DNA of 64,000 bases from Oegoconia quadripuncta (lineage: Eukaryota > Arthropoda > Insecta > Lepidoptera > Autostichidae), in contig OX438750.1 in NCBI GenBank assembly GCA_949316235.1, positions 4,912,501 to 4,976,500 of the forward strand, written 5' to 3'. Positions 6,528 to 17,488 of this stretch are shown one piece after another. How positions within the stretch are numbered: the first letter of the stretch is position 1; each line of letters begins with the position of its first letter. The notes under the pieces are model-generated. The model did no database searches and was not told the DNA's origin. It saw only the letters and a program-made list of their open reading frames with translations. The translations under genes and the position numbers were made by a program.

Positions 6528-9448
6528 TGGTTATTACACAAACGCAGCAGAGTAGAGTCAAACCCCGATCCCTAACTCTAGCCTACTTCAACGCTGACGG
6601 TTTCAATTACCAACAGCGTATGGAGTGTGCTGAGTTTCTCTCCGACAATCGAGTCGATATCATGCTAGTGCAGGAAACATTTCTCAAACCTTCTGCCCGC
6701 GATCCGAAAATCGCCAATTACAATTTGGTTAGGAACGATAGGGTGTCCGCCGCTAAGGGGGGCACTCTTATCTACTACAAAAAGTCCCTGCACTGCATAC
6801 CCCTACCGACCCCTCCTCTCGAGAACATTGAGGCCTCGGTCTGTCGCTTAGCAATGACCGGCCATCAGCCCATCACGATAGCTTCAGTCTACATGTCCTG
6901 TGCCAAACCGTGCTTGCAGTTGGAGAGCGATTTAGAATCGCTCTTCAGTCTAGGAGACGCCGTCATTCTGGCTGGCGATCTCAACTGCAAACACCCACGT
7001 TGGAACTCGACTGCCCCCAATCCGAAGGGCGTTATCCTGGACAGGCTCGCCGACGAGCTTGACTTCGATATCATAGGCCCCATGCACCCCACTCACTTTC
7101 CATATCGCGTCGACCATCGTCCGGACGTGCTCGACGTGATCATCCTCAAAAACGTAAGCCTTAAGCTACGGCTCATCGAAACGATGGCCGATCTCAATTC
7201 CGACCACCGCCCCGTACTCGTTCAGTTAGGCGCGTCCACCGACCCCACCCCCGTCACCAAGACCGTGGTCGACTGGAGGAAGCTCGAGGAGACCCTCGCC
7301 TCCTCCAGTGCGGACCTCCTCGGTCGTATCCCCGCGGTCCTCTCCACCGCGGAGGAGACAGTCTCGGCGATCGATGCCCTGACCGGCCACACCCAGAGCG
7401 TCATCAGCGACTGTTCGAGACAGGTCCCAGCGACGCCTGAGTATCGCTGGAACCTGCCCGATGACGCCAGGGAACTGATCAGGGCAAAGAGAGCTGCCAC
7501 TCGAGCCTACGACAGTTTTCCCAGCGAGCCCAACAAGGCTCGGATGCGCGCTTTACAGAGGGACGTAAAGAAACGCATCAATGAGCTGCGTGAGACTCGC
7601 TGGAACAACTTGTTGAAAGACATCGAGCCTTCTCACCTGGCCTACTGGAAGTTGGCTCGATCTCTCAAGGCGGACACCACCTCCCCTATGCCCCCACTCG
7701 AGAGACCTAATCTCTCCCCCGCGTTCGACGACATAGAAAAGGCCGAGTGCCTTGCCGACAGTCTCGAGGCCCAATGCTCTCCCAGCACTTTCCCTGTAGA
7801 CCGAGCGCACCTCGATGAGGTGGACAGCGAGGTCGAACGCAGGACCTCCCTCCCCCCCTCTGATACTCTCCCACCGGTCTCGGTCGATGAGGTCAAATCC
7901 TTTATCGGGTCGTCACACCCCAGGAAAGCCCCTGGTGCTGATGGCATCTCCAACAAAGTGCTCAAGCACTTCCCCGAGGCGCTTCTGTCCCTTCTGGCAG
8001 CCATTTTTAATGCCTCGATAAGCAACTGCCTCTTTCCACAAGTCTGGAAGGAGGCAATTGTAATCGGCATTGAAAAGCCCGGCAAACCCCGTAACTGCCC
8101 ATCCAGTTACCGTCCCATAAGTCTCCTAAAGACACTCGCCAAGCTCTACGAGCGCGTCCTTCTCAAACGGCTGAAGGACCACATCGAGTCCAACGAGCTT
8201 CTTATCGACGAGCAGTTTGGCTTTAGGGCCAAACACTCGTGCGTCCAACAGGTACACCGCATAACGGAGTACATACTCTCGGGTCTCAGTAAGCGCCACA
8301 ATTGTAGGGGGACTGGGGCGCTTTTCTTCGACGTGGCGAAAGCGTTCGACAAGGTCTGGCACAACGGGCTGATATACAAGTTGTATCAGCTCGGTGTTCC
8401 GGATCGTCTCGTACTCATCTTACGGGACTTTCTGTCGAACAGGTCCTTTCGATACCGCGTCGAGGGAACTCTCTCCGCTCCCCATCCCATTCGAGCCGGA
8501 GTCCCTCAGGGCTCCGTCCTCTCCCCCATGCTTTATTCGTTGTACACCAACGACATTCCGCATCACCCGCACGTAGAATTAGCCCTATTCGCTGATGATA
8601 CTGCCCTCTACTCCACCGGTCACCAACGCGAATTTCTTTCCAAACGCCTCCAATCCGCGGCCACCGCCCTGGGCGACTGGTTTCGGAAGTGGAGGATAGA
8701 GGTAAACCCCGAGAAAAGTACCGCCGTGTACTTCACTCGGGGGCCTATCCGTCGCACTTGGCGACCGGAGCTCCTCCCCATTCGCATGTTCGACCGCCCC
8801 ATTCCGTGGGGTAAATCGGTCAAATACCTGGGTGTGACCCTCGATAGGGCGATGACTTTCAACGCCCACATCAGACGCGTGCGCAATCGCGCCGCGATGG
8901 TGCTCGGCCGTCTGTCCCCCATGCTCAACAAGAGTAGTAAAATGTCCCTTAGAAATAAGGTGACACTTTACAAAACTTGTATACGTCCGATAATGACGTA
9001 CGCGAGCGTCAACTTTGCCCACGCTGCGCGAGCTTCAATACGCAGTCTTCAGAAAGTTCAGAACAGCTTCATGCGCAAAGCCACGGGCTGTCCGTGGTTC
9101 GTGCGCAATGAGGAATTGCACAAAGACTTAGAGCTTCCCACCGTGGCTCACTTTCTGAAGGCTGCGTCCATAAGATATTTTGACACTGCTGTCAACCATC
9201 GCAACCCACGCGTGGTAAGTGCCGCCACTTACCGCGACGAACCGGCGACTACCTTCCGGAAAAGGCGTCCCCGGCACGTACTCGCGGATTCCGACGACGA
9301 CACTACTAAGGCATTAGCCACTATTCATCGTCACTCTGACGACAAAACGACATCTCCGATATACTGCCCTCGCCGGCGGGGGCTTTTACGCGTCAAACCG
9401 CCTCACTATACGCGATACACGGTCGACACTAGTCGTTTTGGCTATTAG
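6527..9448 (+). CDS. ORF2 endonuclease/reverse transcriptase (A1)
   Basis: Protein of 973 aa from ATG 6527; a longer reading would need a TTG start. An AP-endonuclease domain spans about residues 16-235, with the expected motifs: Asn in FNADG, Glu in LVQET, GDLNCKH and SDHRP. The reverse transcriptase follows at about 470-740 (PGADGISN, YRPISLL, FDVAKAFDKVWH, VPQGSVLSP, then the catalytic FADD near 690). A C-terminal Jockey-type region follows with KYLGVTLD and no RNase H domain that I can see. It nicks target DNA and primes cDNA synthesis. Start and stop overlap ORF1 as TGATG, which suggests termination-reinitiation. All catalytic motifs are intact, so it may be active. Confidence 0.95.
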   Translation: MVITQTQQSRVKPRSLTLAYFNADGFNYQQRMECAEFLSDNRVDIMLVQETFLKPSARDPKIANYNLVRNDRVSAAKGGTLIYYKKSLHCIPLPTPPLENIEASVCRLAMTGHQPITIASVYMSCAKPCLQLESDLESLFSLGDAVILAGDLNCKHPRWNSTAPNPKGVILDRLADELDFDIIGPMHPTHFPYRVDHRPDVLDVIILKNVSLKLRLIETMADLNSDHRPVLVQLGASTDPTPVTKTVVDWRKLEETLASSSADLLGRIPAVLSTAEETVSAIDALTGHTQSVISDCSRQVPATPEYRWNLPDDARELIRAKRAATRAYDSFPSEPNKARMRALQRDVKKRINELRETRWNNLLKDIEPSHLAYWKLARSLKADTTSPMPPLERPNLSPAFDDIEKAECLADSLEAQCSPSTFPVDRAHLDEVDSEVERRTSLPPSDTLPPVSVDEVKSFIGSSHPRKAPGADGISNKVLKHFPEALLSLLAAIFNASISNCLFPQVWKEAIVIGIEKPGKPRNCPSSYRPISLLKTLAKLYERVLLKRLKDHIESNELLIDEQFGFRAKHSCVQQVHRITEYILSGLSKRHNCRGTGALFFDVAKAFDKVWHNGLIYKLYQLGVPDRLVLILRDFLSNRSFRYRVEGTLSAPHPIRAGVPQGSVLSPMLYSLYTNDIPHHPHVELALFADDTALYSTGHQREFLSKRLQSAATALGDWFRKWRIEVNPEKSTAVYFTRGPIRRTWRPELLPIRMFDRPIPWGKSVKYLGVTLDRAMTFNAHIRRVRNRAAMVLGRLSPMLNKSSKMSLRNKVTLYKTCIRPIMTYASVNFAHAARASIRSLQKVQNSFMRKATGCPWFVRNEELHKDLELPTVAHFLKAASIRYFDTAVNHRNPRVVSAATYRDEPATTFRKRRPRHVLADSDDDTTKALATIHRHSDDKTTSPIYCPRRRGLLRVKPPHYTRYTVDTSRFGY

Positions 9449-9671
9449 ATCACTAACACAACACACCTCTCTCCTTTTTCATGTCTCTTTTTCAAAATTC
9501 AAAATTGTGTGTCGAGGAGTTTCTTGCGTCGTTTCTTCTCCTCGACTATACACATTACGAAGCGATGGTAGTCATGTTAGTCTAAAAACTCCCCCATGCA
9601 ACGCCCTAAGCCGAGGTTCGAGCCCCCGTGGGCACCCTTAGGCGTCGGTTGCAAAAACTTTTCCGTGCTGT

Positions 9672-9787
9672 TGCATACAGTCAAGGTGCGCTTCGCGCAC
9701 CATGACTGTATGCAAGAGACGGGCAGAGCGCTCCCGCGCTCGCCCACCCGCCCGGCGACGCTGTAAAAAGCCTATCGGCTTGACAGC
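9672..9787 (+). other. Three-hairpin 3' UTR structure (A1)
   Basis: Hairpin I is at 9672-9714: TGCATACAGTCA pairs with TGACTGTATGCA around an inner GGTGCGC/GCGCACC stem, with one A-A mismatch. Hairpin II is at 9726-9741: GAGCGC-TCCC-GCGCTC. Hairpin III is at 9760-9787: GCTGT/ACAGC with inner AGCC/GGCT. Stem pairs change together between families A and D. Confidence 0.75.
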
Positions 9788-9897
9788 AACTGTTCCTGAT
9801 CAAAAAAAAAAAAAAAAAAAGGTTTTTTTAAAACACTACGTTTGTGGATCGCTTACGCGCCGCACGTATTTTTTGTTTTTCTTCTTCATAAAAGTGA

Positions 9898-10275
<378 letters not shown>

Positions 10276-10701
10276 GGGACTCTTACCGTCTCTTCCTTCT
10301 TTCTTTCTTTCGTTCGTTCGTTCGTTCGTTCGTTCGTTCGTTCGTTCGTTCGTTTGATCGATCGATCGATCGTTTTTCCTATACAAAAGGCCCTTTTCAG
10401 GGCCGCAAAATTTTTCTACTCCCGAGGGAATGTTTCACACGAACGATATCGCTCGATCAAACAACAACAAGAAGAATAATAATAATAAAAATTACCATAT
10501 AGTTGTATTATGTAGCTGCTCCTGAGGAAGTCGTCGCGTGTCTGTCTGTTCGACTTCAGAAGATTGCCGTGCCGTGCGCCGCCACCACCATCGGCCAGCT
10601 ACCAAGCAGTTAAGTAGCAAAGCCAGCAGCGGCAGATAAATATATCCCTGTGGAGTGGAGGAGAGTGTATTACAAAATCTACGAACGAACATATCCATGA
10701 T

Positions 10702-10748
<47 letters not shown>

Positions 10749-10830
10749 TGATGATGATGATGATGATGATGAGTAAATAAGACCCACTCTCTGCACACAC
10801 TGTATACGCAATTATGACCCGAATGATGTA

Positions 10831-10871
<41 letters not shown>

Positions 10872-10921
10872 CACACTCATACTGTATACGCAATTATGAC
10901 CCGACTGTACATTTTTTTCTT

Positions 10922-10952
<31 letters not shown>

Positions 10953-11197
10953 AATGTCACGCACGCACACACACACGCACGCGCGCGCGCTTCGTTGGCA
11001 TATAAAATATTTCTGTATACGCACTTGGGAACCCCGATTGTACTTTTAATTAATCAATGAATCAATCAATCAATCAATCAATCATTCTCAATTGTTACAC
11101 TGACGGAAGTGGGGAAGGGGGGAGGCAGACCGTACCCGTAATTATAATGTGTAGACACTGACACGGTAACCGGTTACTAGAGGGGAACCGGAGTGAT
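10276..11197 (+). other. H2A 3' UTR and H2A-H2B spacer, unit 1
   Basis: No gene seen. It holds (TTCG)n at 10309-10353 and (GATC)n at about 10356-10372 before the stem-loop, then a GATGAC/GATGAT run at 10697-10772. Poly-T tracts at about 10832-10868 and 10914-10949 are each followed or preceded by a repeated phrase (CTGTATACGCAATTATGACC at 10801-10820 and 10881-10900), so this stretch is partly duplicated. AATC repeats lie at about 11051-11084. Confidence 0.8.
10389..10404 (+). terminator. H2A histone 3' stem-loop, copy 1
   Basis: GGCCCTTTTCAGGGCC, 113 nt after the stop codon, preceded by A-rich sequence. Confidence 0.96.
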
Positions 11198-11221
11198 TAT
11201 ATAAAGAAATCCAGAATTTTT
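11198..11221 (+). promoter_or_regulatory. Orphaned H2B TATA box upstream of C
   Basis: TATATAAA at 11198-11205, then CCAGAATTTTT up to the junction with element C. The H2B gene this box should serve now lies about 4 kb downstream. Confidence 0.8.
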
Positions 11222-11222
11222 C

Positions 11223-12143
11223 ACCGGCTTCTCCTGGTTCGCATACTCGCTCCCTGCTGAGAGAAGTGTGAAGGTCGCCATCCGAGGGCTGCCCATCAAC
11301 ACAGACCCGCAGGAGATCCAGGAGGACCTCACAAACTTGGGGTTCGAACCTGAGTTTGTGCGCCCTATCCGAGCGAGACAAGGCCGCCCGGGCTGCATAT
11401 ACTTTGCGCAGCTGACGCGAAGAGCTGACACCACGCCAGGCATATATGATGTCTCCGAACTCCTTAACATGCCAGGCGTCAAGATTGAGGCATGGAGAGG
11501 CAAGAAGGGGCCGGCACAGTGCCACCGGTGCCAGCAGTTTCGGCACTCTTCTCACCACTGCCACCGCAAGCAAGCTTGCGTCCGCTGCGGCCAAGAGCAC
11601 GCAGCCAGGGACTGCACGCGCCCACGCGAGGACCCGCCCACGTGTGCCAACTGTGGAGGCCCACACACGGCAAACAACTCCAGCTGCCCTGTGTTTCGCC
11701 AAGAAGCGCGAAACAAGAAGGCTGGAACCGCGCCTATCTCTCAAAAGAAGTCCACAGCTGCAGCGCCAAGGGCAGAGCCGAGCGCGCCGCAGTCCCTAAT
11801 GGCAGCAGCGAACGACCCATCGTCGCGTACCGCACCGCAAACGGGAAAAAGGAAGAGCAGGAGAGGGAAGAGGAAGACGAAGTCAGCTCCTGAGCCCGTG
11901 TCCTTCACAGCCCCCACAGCGGCCCCCAAGACGGCGCAGAAACCTGCACAACCACAAATGGCCAGAGTGGTCGCCGCCCCAACTCAGGGGACGAAGGCGA
12001 AGCTCGCCGTGCCAGAGGCGAAGAAGGTCGCGATCACCGCGGCCTTGAAGATCCTCAACGATATTCTGGTGGCGTTGAGCGAGGGAGAAGACCCCTTGCC
12101 CATCGTGATGCATGGAATCACCTCCCTCCTCACCCATGGATGA
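11223..12143 (+). pseudogene. ORF1 Gag-like protein, 5'-truncated (C)
   Basis: The frame is open from the element's left junction with no native start codon. The first residues read TGFSWFAYSLPAERSVKVAI, which aligns with the middle of the PRE_C2HC-type module of Jockey ORF1 proteins, so roughly the N-terminal half is missing. Three zinc knuckles remain (CHRCQQFRHSSHHC at 11520 onward, CVRCGQEHAARDC, CANCGGPHTANNSSC). A basic patch (GKRKSRRGKRKTK) and an Ala/Pro tail follow. It overlaps the start of ORF2. Translation is unlikely unless readthrough supplies a start. Confidence 0.85.
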
Positions 12144-14913
12144 GTTGAGGATCATTCATTGGAACGCCGAGGGGCTGTCCAAGGATAAACAGCGCCTCTT
12201 AAAACAGCTGCTCTCGGAGCAAGACATAGACGTGGTTCTTGTCTCCGAAACATACCTGCGCGACAGTACACCACTGAAAATGCCCGGCTACGTATGCTAT
12301 AGGAAGGATGAGCTCTCCCCAACGGGAGTAGCATACCGTGGATTAGCAGTCCTCGTGAGGAGACGTCTCATCCACCAGCCCATACCGCACAAGCCGCTCC
12401 AATCAGCGTACGCCCTCGGCGTCGAAATCTGCGCCTCGGGAACTCCCCTCCGACTGTTTGCTTTCTACAAGCCTCCGAGCATGCGTCTGCGCGTGGCTGA
12501 CGTCCACATCCTGCTGGACTCGCCGCACCCCACGATCATCGCCGGAGACTTCAATTGCAAACACGTCGGATGGAACTCACTGTCGACCTGCCCCGACGGA
12601 CGCCGCCTATTTGACGACGCAGAGCGTGAAGGTTATGAGGTCACGGGACCGGAAGTCCCGACTCACTACCCGCACGCCGTGTCCCACGTACCGGATGTCA
12701 TCGACCTCACGCTCACCCGCGGCCTTCAACCCAAACCCACGTCCGAAGTGCTGGACCAACACCTGATCTCAGATCACCAGCCAGTGCTAGTAGCGGTACC
12801 ACTGCGACCAGCGACTCTTCCTCCACCCCCAGAGCGGAAACGCTATAACTGGGAGAAGTTTAAAGAGCACATGGACCAGCACTTCACCTCACGTTCGGTC
12901 TCGACGCCTGTGGATGTCGACCAGATGGCAGCCGACCTACGAGATTGCATGCAGCAGGCACTTCTCCACGCGACCCAAGCGAACCCGAAGCGAGCGACGC
13001 ACCCGCTCCTCCCACCACACATCGCCTCTCTCATCAGGGAGAAACGCCGACTGAGAAGAATCTGGCAACACAATCGCTGCCCCCAGCTCAAAACCCGGCT
13101 CAATAAAATGGCGGAGCAGATCTCGACCGCGCTGGCAACAGCCGCGAACGAATCCTGGGACCGCCAAATCATTGAAGCCGGAGAAGACTGGACATCCGTC
13201 CACAGGCTCTGCCGCCGACTCTCTGGGAAACCACAGCCCATCCGCCCCTTGCTAGCTAGCGATGGAACCCCACGCTACAGAGCTGAAGACCGAGCAGAGA
13301 TCTTCGCAGAGAGTCTGGCCAGGCAGTTCAGACCGAACCCGTCCGACGACACCGAGCACGCAGCAGAGATCGAAGAGTTCCTGAAGGAATACTTTACGCC
13401 GCCGATAGCTCCAGATAAAGACCCGGTGATTTTCTCACCCACCCAGGTGAAGAAGCAAATCATGCGATCCAAACTCCGGAAAGCCCCTGGCGAAGACGGA
13501 ATCACCAACGAAGCGCTCCGCCACCTACCTCCGCGATCCATCGCAGCGGTGGCAAGACTGTTCACTGGCATCCTCCGCACCGGACACTTCCCACATTCCT
13601 GGAAGTCAGGCCGCGTGATTATGCTGCCCAAACCCGGGAAAAACATCCTGAAGCCGGAGAGCTATCGGCCCATCACCCTCCTCGCAACGATCTCCAAAGT
13701 CTTCGAGAGACTCTTGCTGCGTCACCTCGAGCCACATATCAAGCCCAGAGACGAGCAATTCGGCTTTAGAGCCGAACACTCCACCACACTCCAACTGTCG
13801 AGGGTCATCCACCACATGACGGTGGCCTCGAATAAGAGGGAATACACCGTCGCCGTGTTGTTGGACATGGAGAAGGCCTTCGACCGAGTGTGGCACCCAG
13901 GGCTTCTGTTCAAGCTAGCCAAGTCTGCAGCCCCGCGTCGCGTCGTGAAAACGATCGCATCCTTCCTGGAAGACCGACGCTTCCACGTCATAGTGGAAGG
14001 CGCAACATCTCCAGAGCAACGAGCAGAAGCAGGAGTACCTCAGGGCAGCTGCCTGTCTCCAGTGTGCTACGCCAGGTACACGGACGACATCCCGACCGAG
14101 GGCGGAGCGTCTCTTGCGTTGTACGCAGATGACGCCGCGTTCGTCACCTCATCCCTCAACGCGGACCACGCACGCAAGAAGATGCAGACCACCCTCGACT
14201 CCCTCCCCACCTGGCTCAGACACTGGAGACTGGCAGTCAACGTGGCCAAGACCCAGGCCATTGTCGTCGGACGCCGCACCAAGCCACCAGACACCAAGCT
14301 CCGGCTGCTCGGCGAAGAGATCGACTGGGCTCCCAAGGTCAAGTACCTAGGAGTCTGGATCGACTGTCGCCTGAGCATGCGGGAACAGACGAAAGCTGTC
14401 GTCGGCCAAACGCGCACAGCCCGTGCGCTTCTCCGCCCGGTCTTCTCGTCCCGTCTCCTCTCCACGAGGAAGAAGATGGGCATCTACAATCTCTACGTCA
14501 GAACCAGACTGACGTACGCCGCTCCGGCCTGGTACGCGCTCACGAGCAAGACCAGCCGCGACCAACTCCAGGCGCAGCAATCGCTGACCTTGAGAACCAT
14601 TGTAGATGCCCCTCGCTACGTGAGGAACGATGTCATCAGCCGAGACCTGGGCGTCGAGAGCCTCGACAGCTTCATCCGCCGCCAGACCACCAACCTGTTC
14701 TCGCGCACAGACGCGGCCAGAAACCCGCACCTGCGGCAACTGGCCCCGTACCATGCGCGCCCCCCGGACCGACGTCAGCTGCCGCGAGATCTCATCTTGC
14801 CGGCAGCCGAACCCGACACGACACCATCGCCAGTCACCGCCGATAGCAGCTCGCTCACAGGGCCTCCCCGAACGGGGTCCCACCCTGTGGGCTCGAGCGC
14901 ATCGGCGGTGTGA
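12112..14913 (+). CDS. ORF2 endonuclease/reverse transcriptase (C)
   Basis: Up to 933 aa. ATG 12136 is an alternative start, giving 925 aa beginning MDELRIIHWNAEGL and an 8-nt overlap with the ORF1 stop. The AP endonuclease is N-terminal (HWNAEGL, VLVSETYL, IIAGDFNCKH, ISDHQPV). The reverse transcriptase has RKAPGEDGITN, YRPITLL, LDMEKAFDRVWH, VPQGSCLSP and the catalytic YADD near residue 670, followed by KYLGVWID. The frame is intact although the element is 5'-truncated, so the loss looks recent. It is more distant from A, B and D than they are from one another. It is probably dead in itself, because the leader and ORF1 start are gone. Confidence 0.93.
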   Translation: MESPPSSPMDELRIIHWNAEGLSKDKQRLLKQLLSEQDIDVVLVSETYLRDSTPLKMPGYVCYRKDELSPTGVAYRGLAVLVRRRLIHQPIPHKPLQSAYALGVEICASGTPLRLFAFYKPPSMRLRVADVHILLDSPHPTIIAGDFNCKHVGWNSLSTCPDGRRLFDDAEREGYEVTGPEVPTHYPHAVSHVPDVIDLTLTRGLQPKPTSEVLDQHLISDHQPVLVAVPLRPATLPPPPERKRYNWEKFKEHMDQHFTSRSVSTPVDVDQMAADLRDCMQQALLHATQANPKRATHPLLPPHIASLIREKRRLRRIWQHNRCPQLKTRLNKMAEQISTALATAANESWDRQIIEAGEDWTSVHRLCRRLSGKPQPIRPLLASDGTPRYRAEDRAEIFAESLARQFRPNPSDDTEHAAEIEEFLKEYFTPPIAPDKDPVIFSPTQVKKQIMRSKLRKAPGEDGITNEALRHLPPRSIAAVARLFTGILRTGHFPHSWKSGRVIMLPKPGKNILKPESYRPITLLATISKVFERLLLRHLEPHIKPRDEQFGFRAEHSTTLQLSRVIHHMTVASNKREYTVAVLLDMEKAFDRVWHPGLLFKLAKSAAPRRVVKTIASFLEDRRFHVIVEGATSPEQRAEAGVPQGSCLSPVCYARYTDDIPTEGGASLALYADDAAFVTSSLNADHARKKMQTTLDSLPTWLRHWRLAVNVAKTQAIVVGRRTKPPDTKLRLLGEEIDWAPKVKYLGVWIDCRLSMREQTKAVVGQTRTARALLRPVFSSRLLSTRKKMGIYNLYVRTRLTYAAPAWYALTSKTSRDQLQAQQSLTLRTIVDAPRYVRNDVISRDLGVESLDSFIRRQTTNLFSRTDAARNPHLRQLAPYHARPPDRRQLPRDLILPAAEPDTTPSPVTADSSSLTGPPRTGSHPVGSSASAV

Positions 14914-15251
14914 AGAAAGAAGACGATGAGGCCGACTTGACGCTCGCCTGCCCTCTATAGGGTAGGCTCGAGCTCGTCGACCCCATCACCCCCTGGACTG
15001 ACCACCGGACCAGACTCCCACCCAAGGCCCCGCTCGTGGTAACGAGCGGCGTAGACAGCCTCGAGAAATTGGCCAACGCCAAGGAGACGACTCGCCCGTC
15101 CCCAAACCAGGGACGATGCAAGAAAACCCGACACTTTGAATCGACAGACTTAGCCGACCGGCCGAAGCGAGCGCACGCACGCTTCGTCACCGTACTTCGC
15201 GCCAAAGTGTTTGTGTGTTTATTGTGTTGTTGAATTGTTGAGTTGTGAAAA

Positions 15252-15626
15252 ATGCCGCCCAAGACCGGTGGAAAGGCCGCCAAAAAATCAGGCAAGGCCC
15301 AAAAGAACATCTCTAAGTCCGACAAGAAAAAGAAGAAGCATAAGAGGAAGGAGAGCTACGCCATTTACATCTACAAGGTGCTGAAGCAGGTCCATCCGGA
15401 CACCGGTATCTCCAGCAAGGCGATGTCCATAATGAACTCGTTCGTGAACGACATCTTCGAACGCATCGCCGCGGAGGCATCTCGTCTCGCCCACTACAAC
15501 AAGCGTTCGACGATCACATCGAGGGAGGTGCAGACTTCCGTACGGCTACTGCTGCCCGGTGAACTCGCCAAGCACGCGGTCAGTGAGGGCACCAAGGCAG
15601 TCACTAAGTACACCAGCTCCAAGTGA
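15252..15626 (+). CDS. H2B: Histone H2B, copy 1
   Basis: Core histone of 124 aa, partner of H2A. It has a Lys-rich N-terminal tail ([16 protein letters not shown]), the histone fold from about residue 36 ([21 protein letters not shown]) and the C-terminal alpha-C helix ending AVTKYTSSK, which contains the usual ubiquitylated lysine. It is identical to the copies at 28220 and 51489. Element C sits about 118 bp upstream of the ATG, in the start-site region, and separates this copy from its TATATAAA box. The 5' UTR from TTTGAATCGACAG onward is kept. Confidence 0.98.
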   Translation: MPPKTGGKAAKKSGKAQKNISKSDKKKKKHKRKESYAIYIYKVLKQVHPDTGISSKAMSIMNSFVNDIFERIAAEASRLAHYNKRSTITSREVQTSVRLLLPGELAKHAVSEGTKAVTKYTSSK

Positions 15627-16222
15627 GATATAGATGTCGAAACGTACGCCGCGCCATTTTACTACCAAACAAACAACAACCAAAAGGCCCTTTTCAGGGC
15701 CACAAATTTGTTCAAACCGTTTCACACGTTTACCAATTGTTGTATTGCATTGTTATCGTTTGTTGCTTGCTAGTATTTAGAGTAGGTAGGTACCTCTAGC
15801 TACCTAGTTTTTAACATTAGTGTATCGAGTACAAGATGATGATACATGACGATAGGTATTATTGGTACCTACAAGTAGCGTACGGCTCGCCCAAAGCGGC
15901 GGGCGCCCCGACAAGATTTTGCTGTTATGAAATCGTGTAATAATATGTAATATACGTAGGTGCGTTGCAAGAAAGCTCCAAATTATTATTATTATTATTA
16001 TTATTATATTTTTGTACGTATGGTGTATGTTCTGTACACAACAACATACACCACCTAACATACGACCTATCTATTATGCACCGTGAATATATAATAATGA
16101 ACATTATTATAATAATATTTTCTTAAAATTAGAAGAAAAAAAAAAAAAATATTTCGTTTTTAGTACCGGTTACATCCGTCGCGTCGCGTTCGCCGCGCCG
16201 CGTGCGTCTCCGCGCAACACAA
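15627..16222 (+). other. H2B 3' UTR and H2B-H3 spacer, unit 1
   Basis: A/T-rich spacer with an (ATT)n run at about 15981-16006 and no gene seen. It is nearly identical to 28595-29191 and 51864-52459, and carries no insertion upstream of the H3 TATA box in any unit. Confidence 0.8.
15686..15701 (+). terminator. H2B histone 3' stem-loop, copy 1
   Basis: GGCCCTTTTCAGGGCC, 59 nt after the stop codon. This is the shortest stop-to-loop distance in the unit. Confidence 0.96.
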
Positions 16223-16263
16223 TATAAATATCACCCCACGACGGTTTCGAAGTTTTTCAATAT
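16223..16263 (+). promoter_or_regulatory. H3 core promoter, unit 1 (intact)
   Basis: TATAAAT at 16223-16229, then TTCAATAT near 16257-16263 as a likely initiator about 36 bp downstream. The sequence is uninterrupted to the H3 ATG. Confidence 0.7.
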
Positions 16264-16355
16264 CTCTCGTCCTCTCGCCGCCGACGGACGCATCGAGCGC
16301 TCGTCAGCCCGCGCGTTAGAATCTTATAGTAACTTTGTTGTGAGTGTGTGTGTAG

Positions 16356-16778
<423 letters not shown>

Positions 16779-16927
16779 AACCGGATGCCGTTTCTGTTGT
16801 GTCGTGTTGTGTGTTAATGTGTGCCGTGCCGTGTCGTGTCTTCGTGTTCGTTCTGCTGAGCGAGGGATCAACTAAATCGATCTCTTGTCTCATCTCAATC
16901 GAGATGAGCATTCGTTCATTGACGTTG

Positions 16928-16984
<57 letters not shown>

Positions 16985-17055
16985 GCCCGACCGACGGGCA
17001 CACGACACACACTCGTGCCTCAGCGCTGCTGCGATTTAATTATGATAAAAAAAAA

Positions 17056-17071
17056 GGCCCTTTTCAGGGCC
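17056..17071 (+). terminator. H3 histone 3' stem-loop, copy 1
   Basis: GGCCCTTTTCAGGGCC, 277 nt after the stop codon and downstream of a (CAGA)n microsatellite. Confidence 0.95.
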
Positions 17072-17200
17072 GCAAAAGTTTCAAACTATAAAAAATGTTT
17101 CAAAGCCGATCGTACGCATCGACCGACACCGACTCTATATAGGTACCTACTACTACTACTATGAAATAAATAATTTACAATTTCCATATACGTACGTACG

Positions 17201-17488
17201 TACATACATACATACATACATACATACATACATACATACATACATACATACATACATACATACATACATACATACATACATACATACATACATACATACA
17301 TACATACATACATACATACATACATACATACATACATACATACATACATACATACATCCATCCATCCATCCATCCATCCATACATCCATCCATACATCCA
17401 TCCATACATCCATCCATCCATCCATCCATACATACATACATACATACATACATACATACATACATACATACATACATACATACATACA
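17201..17488. repeat. (CATA)n/(CATC)n array, unit 1
   Basis: A tetranucleotide array with an internal CATC-rich block at about 17356-17430. It is longer here than in the other units (35365-35644, 53433-53709). The repetitive open frames across it are not genes. Confidence 0.95.

Larger units (their letters stand above)
4150..9820 (+). mobile_element. Autonomous Jockey-group element, family A (copy A1, 5'-truncated)
   Basis: A 5.7-kb element with intact ORF1 and ORF2, a structured 3' UTR and a poly-A tail ending at 9820. The right flank begins GGTTTTTTTAAAAC, the H2A start-site region. At the left the 5' end is missing about 200 bp of leader compared with A2-A4, and the flank stops at GCAGAGA, so a few target bases (GAGAG) were lost instead of duplicated. 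The 3' junction, set by the first nick, is the same as in A2 and A3. Confidence 0.94.
11222..15134 (+). mobile_element. Jockey-group element, family C, 5'-truncated
   Basis: A 3.9-kb element truncated inside ORF1, with intact ORF2 and a 220-bp 3' UTR that ends without a poly-A tail (CCCGACAC, then TTTGAATCGACAG). The left flank CCAGAATTTTT and right flank TTTGAATCG rebuild the H2B start-site sequence with at most a 2-3 base overlap, so there is no clear duplication. Codon usage and protein sequence differ clearly from A, B and D. It occupies the same H2B site as D and A5. Confidence 0.88.

Noticed and set aside
6524..9448. RNase H domain or R1-clade affiliation of family A ORF2
   Set aside because: I see no RNase H motifs after the reverse transcriptase. 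The ORF1 RRM/PRE_C2HC layout and ORF2 motifs look Jockey-like. Only a phylogeny can settle the clade.
1697..9820. B1 and A1 as one composite element
   Set aside because: They are on opposite strands and have separate tails. They are separated by the duplicated GTTACCGAGTCA and unique H2A promoter sequence.
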